From assembly GCF_001659605.2 (NCBI RefSeq), contig NC_035177.2:32628136-32692135 (forward strand): DNA of 64,000 nt. Reading direction: 5' to 3'. This DNA is from Manihot esculenta (taxonomy: Eukaryota > Streptophyta > Magnoliopsida > Malpighiales > Euphorbiaceae). A model generated the notes under the pieces. The model was not told the origin of the DNA, ran no database searches, and saw only the letters and a program-made list of their open reading frames with translations. The position numbers and the translations under genes were made by a program. This document shows, piece after piece, positions 57,535 to 64,000 of this stretch (positions are counted from its first letter, which is position 1; each line of letters begins with the position of its first letter).

Positions 57535-58381
57535 TCAGATCAGGGCCATGACTTCAGTTTTTTGTTCTTTAGTGAGGTCGGCATTGAGACTGAAAACCTT
57601 ATCTGTCTCTGCTTCTGATAAAGGAAAAGTCTTCAGCTCTCCGACTGGCTCTGTTCTGGCTTCTTTCTTCTCGTCCCTGACCTCTAGCACTTCCGAGTCG
57701 AGCTTCTCTCCGGCCGAGCGCGGTTCTGCCACTGTAGCCAAGTACACTGCTCTCGCCTCTTCCTGGCTACCCCGGACTACTTCCATCCCTGTCTCTGTTG
57801 GAAACTTCAACGCCAGATATCTGATGCTGGTGACGGCCTCGAAGTCAAACAGCGCAGGTCTCCCTAGAATTGCGTTGTAGCTTAATGGGAGTTTGACCAC
57901 TAAGAACACCGCATAATGGGTGCGAGTTCTTGGCGCTTCACCTAAGGTGAGAGCCAGCTTCACCTTCCCTTCCACAGGTACTGGGACTCCTCCGATTCCC
58001 TTGACCGGTGCCTGATCCCGGACCAATTGCTCTTCAGGGATTCCCATCTGCTGGAAGACCTGGTACGGCAGCAGGTTGACCTTACTCCCATCATCCACTA
58101 GGATCTTCTTCAGCCGATAGTTGTGAATAACGGCTTCAATGACCAGAGCGTCGTCGTGGGGCATCTGAACACCCTGAGCATCCTCTGGGGAGAAAGTGAT
58201 GGTCACTGGAGAGTGCTCGACGACCTGCATGACCTCGGCGCTGCTGCCTTCCCCCTCTCGACTCCTCTTCTTCCCCCTACGGCTCATCCGACTTCCTATT
58301 CCCCCAACAATCATGTTGATGGTCCCACTGGACCCATCAGTCACTAGTCCAGCTCCCGCTCTCCTTGGCGCTTGGGCTGCC
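57535..58381 (-). pseudogene. Tat aspartic protease region
   Basis: Minus strand: INMIVGG, VTITFSPEDAQGVQMPHDDA, then KILVDDGSKVNLL at the place of the retropepsin active site (Tat elements usually have DxGSS), and LSYNAILGRPALFDFEAVTS, the conserved second half. The active-site sequence is DDGSK, with the catalytic Asp possibly kept but the neighbours changed. It ends with the linker to RT (FPLSEAETDKVF). Confidence 0.8.
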
Positions 58382-59056
58382 GAATTGGGCTAAAGCCTCT
58401 GTCCCTCTGGTTTCTTCATGAAGTTCTTGAGGTGCCCTCTTTTTATCAGTCTCTCGATCTCTGTGATCAACTGGAAGCAATTATTGGTGTCGTGGTCGTG
58501 CGTACGATGGTACTGACAATATTTGTCAGGATCTCACTGGTTTGCTTCCGTTTTCATAGGCCTGGGCCATTGGAGGAACTCCTTGTCCTGGACGGCCATG
58601 AGCACTTCGGCTCTAGAGGCATTGAGTGGGGTCGGCTTCTCTGGAACCCACGGAAGGAGTGGCCTCTGCTCTGAGACCCGAGGAGGGAGAGGTCTTTGGT
58701 CCCTTCGCTCCCAAGGCTGTCTATAAGGCTCAGGCCTCTTGCCATGCTTCTTCTCATGCCTCTCTGGCCTCCTTTCATCCGGAGCTCTCCCTTTATCTGT
58801 CGCCCCCTTGGCGAACCTGCTTGTCACTAAGGCATCATCCTGCCTTATATACTTTTCAGCCCTCTTCATTAGCTCTGCTAACGTAGTAGGGGGCTTCTTA
58901 CTCAATGAGCCAAAAAACTCTGCAGAGGTCGTCCCCTTCTGCATGGCTTCCACTGCCCTTCCCTCATCGAGCTCGGGAATCTGCAGGGCTTCTGTGTTGA
59001 AACGAGCGACGTATTCCCTGAGCAATTCGTCTCTCCTCTGCCTGATCGTCTCCAGG
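58382..59056 (-). pseudogene. Tat gag, C-terminal part
   Basis: Minus strand: LREYVARFNTEALQIPELDE, TSAEFFGSLSKKPPTTLAEL, MKRAEKYIRQDDAL, then a basic linker, and a short knuckle-like YCQYHRTHDHDTNNC after a stop at about 58534. This is the usual end of a Tat gag. It is cut at 59057 by the insertion, so the N-terminal half is not in the window. Confidence 0.82.
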
Positions 59057-60350
59057 TGTAATACCCGGCTAGACTCCGGTATCGGAATTCCTACCGTCCG
59101 GTGGGATCTCGGATGTCGAAGACCTCTAGAAGGGTAAAATCATGTTTTTATAAAATGTTTTCATGTATTTTATGGTTTTAAGTAAGAAAGAAAATGAAGT
59201 TTTGCATAAAAATAATCTTGGAGGAAGACCTAAGTTCGGCTGCCGAACCTCAAGTTCGGCCGCCGAACATGCATGCACTTCGGGAGTGCTTTAGGCCCCC
59301 GAAGGCATAAGTGAGGGAAGTCCAGGTTCGGCCGCCGAACATGGCATGCATGCGGAGGCACGTTAGGCCTCCGAAAGTGGCCTGGCCAGCCACCTATAAA
59401 GGGGTCCCCATGTCCGAACGGGCGAGCTTTTCTCCCCATTTTCGGCCAAGGTGAGTCTCCGCCGCCCTCATGCCGATCTTGAGTTCTTCCTTCAAATCTT
59501 TCATGATTTTTATGAGTTTTCACCTTTGTTTTGAAGGTTTTTGAGCAAAGAGCAAGTTTTGGAACTTGGAGATTCAAGGAGCTCGATCTCTTCCATCTCC
59601 GAGCTAGGATCATCTTCCCTCTCGATTTTCAAGAGGTAAGCTTAGATCCGACCCTCCTTGCATGTTTTAAGTAAGTTTTAAGTTGATTCATGGGGTAGAA
59701 TGGCATGTATAGGTTTATGTTGAGTTTTTGATTAATGTTGAACATATGGGGAATGTATGTTGTTTTTGTGATGTGTTGCATTCCATGAAAGCATGAAATT
59801 TTAATATATGTTTTCATTATTCTGCTCACTGGGCTCTAGTAGCTCACCCCTTTCCCTAATCCCCCAGGTTTGCAGGTACGGGCTAGATCAAGAAGTCAAG
59901 AAGAGTAAAGTCTTGAGTTTATGTAATAGCTAGATGTGGACATGAGAAATATGTTGATGTAATGTAAAAGTTTTGGATAGCCGTGTTATGTAATGAGGTT
60001 ATTGAGGATTAGAAATTGTGCTTGACCCTATGTGTATTGTTATCCCTTTGACACATGATCTATAGAATGTTTTATGATGTTTATGTTTGTCCAAGCTTAA
60101 TGTATGTTATGATACCCCATTGGAGCATTTGATGAGGGCTCTAGTGTGTGGTTTATGTTTATAGTTATGAGCATGCACAGGTTAAGCTTGGTAAGAGAAA
60201 AGAAAAAGTTTAATGTTTTATGTATATGTATGATCATGTATGGGATTAAACAGGTTTACAGGATATATGTTAGGCTTGCTACGGGTCCCGGCGGCCTTAA
60301 GCCGATCTGGATCCTAGCGCCGGTAGCGGTCCGGTTTCCGGGTCGTTACA
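59057..60350 (+). repeat. 5' LTR of the second Tekay element
   Basis: 1294 bp, TGTAATACCCGGCTAGACTC to CCGGGTCGTTACA. Closest to the solo LTR at 35367, but about 1 kb of leader (palindrome cluster 2 and the 46-bp repeats) is missing between about 59755 and 59765. TATA at 59395-59400. Confidence 0.9.
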
Positions 60351-60353
60351 GAG

Positions 60354-60365
60354 TGGTATCAGAGC
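60354..60365 (+). promoter_or_regulatory. Primer-binding site (tRNA-Met type)
   Basis: TGGTATCAGAGC, three bases after the LTR end. Confidence 0.9.
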
Positions 60366-60620
60366 CCTAGATTCATATGGTCGGACCTAGAGTGTCGGGC
60401 TCATAGATGTTATAGAAGGTCAAGAACAATAGGAAAATCATGTCCACTAGGATAGGATGTGGAGTCCTATCTTGTATGATGATGTGAAATGCCATGATGA
60501 TATGCATGTGCATTAATGCTATGATATGTATGCTATGTATGTGATGCAGGTTCATGTGTTCCCACATGAACCATATGATGCTAATGTTTGTACGATGTGT
60601 GCTGTTTTTCAGAAAACAGG

Positions 60621-62636
60621 ATGAGAGGAACTCGTCGATCTGCACGATTGACTGGAGTACCACCTCAGGACGAGGGCACGGATGCCCGTCCTCCTGCATT
60701 GCCTAGGGCAATGTCAAGTAGGTCCAGCAGAGAAAGAGCAGTAAGAGACCCTAGAAGGTCTTTGGATCTGGGTAGAAGCAGATCAGTGAGGGGAACAGTT
60801 CAGGGAGGAATGTCAGAGGATGTGGGGGAAGATATGGATGTGGATCAGAGGAGGGATGGCAGTCTGGGAATGAGTATGTCAGAAGAGGGCATGGGAGAGT
60901 CACAGGGAGGCACTCAAGCTTCGGGGTTTGCTCAGCCACCCCAATACCCACCCTTTTCACAGAATCCCGGGTATTCGATGGGAGGTACATCGAATTACCC
61001 TAGCTTTAACCCTTATCCTTCTCACATGCCATACCCACCTTTCTACCCACCTTACTCACAGTACTCCATGTACCCACCTCCACCTTACTATCCAGGTATA
61101 GCAAACCCTAACCCAGGGAATGTTGCACCTCCTCCACCACCAGCAGAACCCACAATTCCAGAAGCCCATATACCTAAGCCTAGCTCATTTGGAGGGAGCA
61201 AGGTCAAGATGACCGATTACATGAAGTTGGGTGCTCCCCAGTATGAAACAGGCGATGACCCGTTTGAGTACCTTGGGAGGGTCAAGATTATTACAGATGA
61301 GATAGGAGCTGATGATAGTAGAGCCATTCAGATGGCTGGGTTCACACTGAAGTGCAAGAAGGCTCGTGAGTGGTTTAAAAACTATGTGAACCCGATGGTG
61401 GATAGTATGTCCTGGGAAGAGTTTGCAAATGAGTTTGCAGGATGGGCTTTTCCTGAAAGCTCTAAGGAGATGAAGATGGTGGAGTTTGAGCAGTTAAGGC
61501 AGACAGAAGAGATGAGTGTAGATGAGTATACAGACAGATTCTTAGAGCTGTTGCTGTTTGCAGGGCAAAATCTGGACACATATCAGAAAAAGTCAAGGAG
61601 GTATATCATGAGGCTTCATTCCAGGTATTCCTCCTTGATCCAGTCAGCAGAGAGGGAGAGTTTCCATGCCATAGTGGATATGGCCCGGAGGATGGAGGCT
61701 AGTGCAATAATCGAAGGGAAAGTCAAGCAGTCAGTGGCACAGTCTTCTGGTTCCAAGACCCCAGGTGGGGGAAAGTTAGATCCCTCTTCTGTGAGTTCAG
61801 CAGCTTCAGGTAGTAAGAGGTGGAGCAGTACCACCAAAAAGCCAAAGAAGAACAAGTTCTGGAACAAGATCAAGTCAGGTCTGGGATTAGGAAGTGGCTC
61901 GAGCTCAGGTGCAGATAGTGCAGTATGTGCGAGGTGTGGTAAGCCACACAAGGGAGTATGTCGGTTTGGGACGACAGCCTGCTACAGGTGTGGGCAAGAG
62001 GGACATATGTCACGGGAGTGTCCTAGAGCAGCTCCTATGGCACAGTCCCAACAGGCAGCTTCAGGTAGTGTGGCACAGCCAGTAGCTCCAGCCGCGACAC
62101 AGGCCAGTGGCAGAGGCAGAGGGAGAGGGGCAGCCTCTTCTTCAGCAGGGTACAGAGGTGAAGGTCCATCAGCTCCAGCACGGATCTTCACTATGACACA
62201 GCAGGAGGCTAATACATCCAACACCGTGGTGTCAGGTAATCTCATTATTGGTTGTTCAGATGTTTATGCCTTAATGGACCCGGGTGCATCTCATTCTTTT
62301 ATTGCTCCGAGAGCCGTTGAGAGGTTGGGCTTGATGGTCTCTGGGTTAGAGTGTCCCCTATGGGTCAGTGGACCCAAGTGTGACCCGTCAGTGGCAGAGT
62401 CAGTCTGCCAGTGTAGTCCAGTTTTTGTTGAGGGAAGATGCCTTTCAGCCGACCTTGTGGTTCTAGATTTGACAGATTTTGACGTCATTCTAGGGATAGA
62501 TTGGCCATCTACCCATGGTGCTACCTTGGACTGCAGGGACAAGGTAGTTAGGTTCAGAGATCAGAACGGTTCAGAGATCAGAACGGGTCAGAGGTCGTCT
62601 TCAGAGGAGACAAGAGGGGTACACCTAGAGGTCTGA
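60621..62636 (+). pseudogene. Tekay gag and protease, frameshifted at the end
   Basis: The start at 60621 ([16 protein letters not shown]) matches the other gag starts; the frame is open from 60588. Pro/Tyr-rich N-terminus ([20 protein letters not shown]), gag domain ([50 protein letters not shown]), [18 protein letters not shown], protease [21 protein letters not shown] tandem 17-bp duplication (ggttcagagatcagaac at 62551-62567 and 62568-62584) shifts the frame, so the protein ends at 62636 before RT. Confidence 0.88.
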
Positions 62637-64000
62637 TATCAGCTCTTCAGGCTCGTAGGTTGCTCAGGAGGGGATGTCAGGGGTTTTTAGCTCATGTGAG
62701 AGAGCTTAACAGTCATGTCAGAGATCCCGCCTCAATGCTTGTGGTTAGGGAGTTTTTAGATGTTTTTCCAGACGAGCTGCCAGGTTTACCACCTGCTAGG
62801 GAGATAGAGTTCGAGATAGAATTGATGCCTGGAACCAGACCGATCTCTATTCCTCCCTACAGGATGGCACCAGCTGAGTTGAAAGAGTTGAAAGAGCAGT
62901 TGCAAGAGTTGGTAGATAAGGGCTTCATCCGACCGAGTACCTCACCTTGGGGCGCTCCAGTGCTTTTTGTAAGAAAGAAGGATGGATCCCTCAGACTTTG
63001 TATCTACTACAGGCAGTTGAACAAGGTCACTACCAAGAACAAGTACCCGTTGCCTAGGATCAACGATCTATTCGACCAGCTAGCAGGAGCGAGTTGTTTC
63101 TCCAAAATAGATCTGAGATCGGGGTACCATCAGCTGAGAATAAGAGAAGAAGATGTGTCGAAAACGGCGTTCAGGACCCGGTATGGGCACTATGAGTTTC
63201 TTGTGATGCCGTTCGGGTTAACCAATGCCCCTACAGCATTCATGGATCTCATGAACAGAGTTTTCAGTCAGTACCTGGATCACTTTGTTATTGTCTTCAT
63301 AGATGATATCCTAGTGTATTCCAGAAATGCAGAGGAGCATGCCCATCACCTGAGGGCAGTTTTACAGACCTTGAGGGAACATGGCTTGTATGCCAAGTTC
63401 TCTAAGTGTGAGTTCTGGTTAAGGAGCATTTCGTTCTTGGGGCATGTTGTGTCAGAACAAGGAATAGAAGTGGACCCCAAGAAGGTAGAAGCTGTGGCTA
63501 ACTGGCCTAGACCCACTATAGTGACAGAGATCAAGAGCTTCTTGGGTTTGGCAGGTTACTATAGGAGGTTCGTTCAGGACTTTTCTAAGATTGCCGCTCC
63601 TATGACCAGGTTGACTAAGAAGAGTCAGAGGTTCGTATGGACAGACCAGTGTGAAGAGAGTTTCGAAGAGCTAAAGAAGAGGTTGACTTCAGCACCGGTG
63701 TTAGCTCTGCCTAACAGTGAGGAGGATTTCACAGTGTTTTGTGATGTGTCCCGTGTGGGACTGGGTTGTGTGTTGATGCAAAATGAAAGGGTGATTGCTT
63801 ATGCTTCTAGACAGCTGAAGAAGCATGAGTTGAATTACCCTACACATGACCTAGAGATGGCAGCTGTGATCTTTGCACTCAAGATGTGGAGGCATTACCT
63901 TTATGGGGTTAAATGTGAGATCTTCACAGATCATAAAAGCCTGCAATACATCCTGAGTCAAAGAGAGTTGAACTTGAGACAGAGACGATGGGTAGAACTG
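62585..64000 (+). pseudogene. Tekay RT and RNase H, open to the window end
   Basis: After the 17-bp duplication the pol frame continues without a stop to 64000: [43 protein letters not shown] (usually CIDYRQLN), [20 protein letters not shown] (first catalytic Asp present), [28 protein letters not shown], then RNase H ([29 protein letters not shown]). Integrase must follow outside the window. The Asp-to-Tyr change in CIYYRQLN affects a well conserved RT residue. Confidence 0.88.

Larger units (their letters stand above)
54735..59056 (-). mobile_element. Tat-lineage element, gag-pol segment
   Basis: Minus strand: gag (partial), protease, RT, RNase H, a second RNase H, and integrase up to the Tekay insertion. 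The second RNase H domain, of the archaeal/plant RNase H1 type, is the mark of the Tat lineage. Most of it is one reading frame broken by about six nonsense codons and a frameshift near 54870. The gag N-terminus lies beyond the element at 59057, outside the window. Confidence 0.88.
59057..64000 (+). mobile_element. Second Tekay-type element, runs off the window
   Basis: Starts with an LTR (59057-60350) preceded by ccagg (the presumed target site, whose right copy is outside the window), then the primer-binding site, gag, protease and pol. RT is complete here, unlike in the 45590 copy. The frame is broken once, by a 17-bp duplication at 62551-62584. Inserted in the gag gene of the Tat element. 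Confidence 0.9.

Overview
This is nuclear DNA from a flowering plant. The evidence is a 14-exon protein farnesyltransferase beta gene of plant type, a Mutator-like Pack-MULE, a plant LINE with a DUF4283-type ORF1, and Ty3/gypsy retrotransposons of the Tat and Tekay (chromovirus) lineages. A eudicot is likely. A Euphorbiaceae such as Manihot or Hevea is only a guess from the flavour of the proteins and LTRs. No organelle, bacterial or viral genome segment is apparent.

Layout. (1) 1-9640 is a telomere-like, probably subtelomeric repeat field built from short CACTTAA/TTAACAC-type motifs. They form a higher-order repeat of about 1.1-1.35 kb on the left. A larger module of about 3 kb carries minus-strand exon fragments of a CTP synthase pseudogene and ends in degenerate CCCTAA tracts. 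Two long copies (about 4046-5575 and 7106-8640) and three pieces are visible. (2) 10099-11503 is a Pack-MULE with TIRs and a perfect 9-bp target duplication; it carries an ankyrin-repeat gene fragment and an aspartyl-protease gene fragment. (3) 11513-16200 is AT-rich with a pair of direct repeats. It is followed by a 67-bp minisatellite (8 units) abutting a LINE remnant on the minus strand (16763-18350).

(4) 19794-29516, minus strand, is the one clearly intact host gene, protein farnesyltransferase subunit beta (FTB/ERA1). All 14 exons join in phase to give 435 residues with the zinc ligands present. Intron 4 is of the GC-AG type. Intron 8 holds a decayed Ty3/gypsy element (22320-24524). (5) 29517-31880 is intergenic sequence with a CT-rich tandem duplication.

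(6) 31.9 kb to the end is a nested retrotransposon stack. The host is a Tat-lineage element on the minus strand (gag, protease, RT, two RNase H domains, integrase, a tandem-repeat 3' region, and an ORF on the opposite strand). A fragment of the RNA polymerase IV largest-subunit gene (NRPD1) lies in that opposite-strand region. Three Tekay-type insertions cut the Tat element: a solo LTR at 35367-44492 (TSD ctgtg); a full-length element at 45590-54734 (TSD cgatg); and an element from 59057 that runs off the window. The solo LTR is itself split by a very young non-autonomous Tekay derivative on the minus strand, 37600-44411 (TSD tcagg), whose two 2341-bp LTRs show only two differences by eye.

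Only FTB looks like a functional host gene. Everything else is repeat, relic or mobile DNA, and no gene cluster or operon-like system is present. The most interesting signals are the captured host-gene fragments (NRPD1, CTP synthase, ankyrin, aspartyl protease), the recently mobile non-autonomous element, and conserved small structures in the Tekay LTRs.
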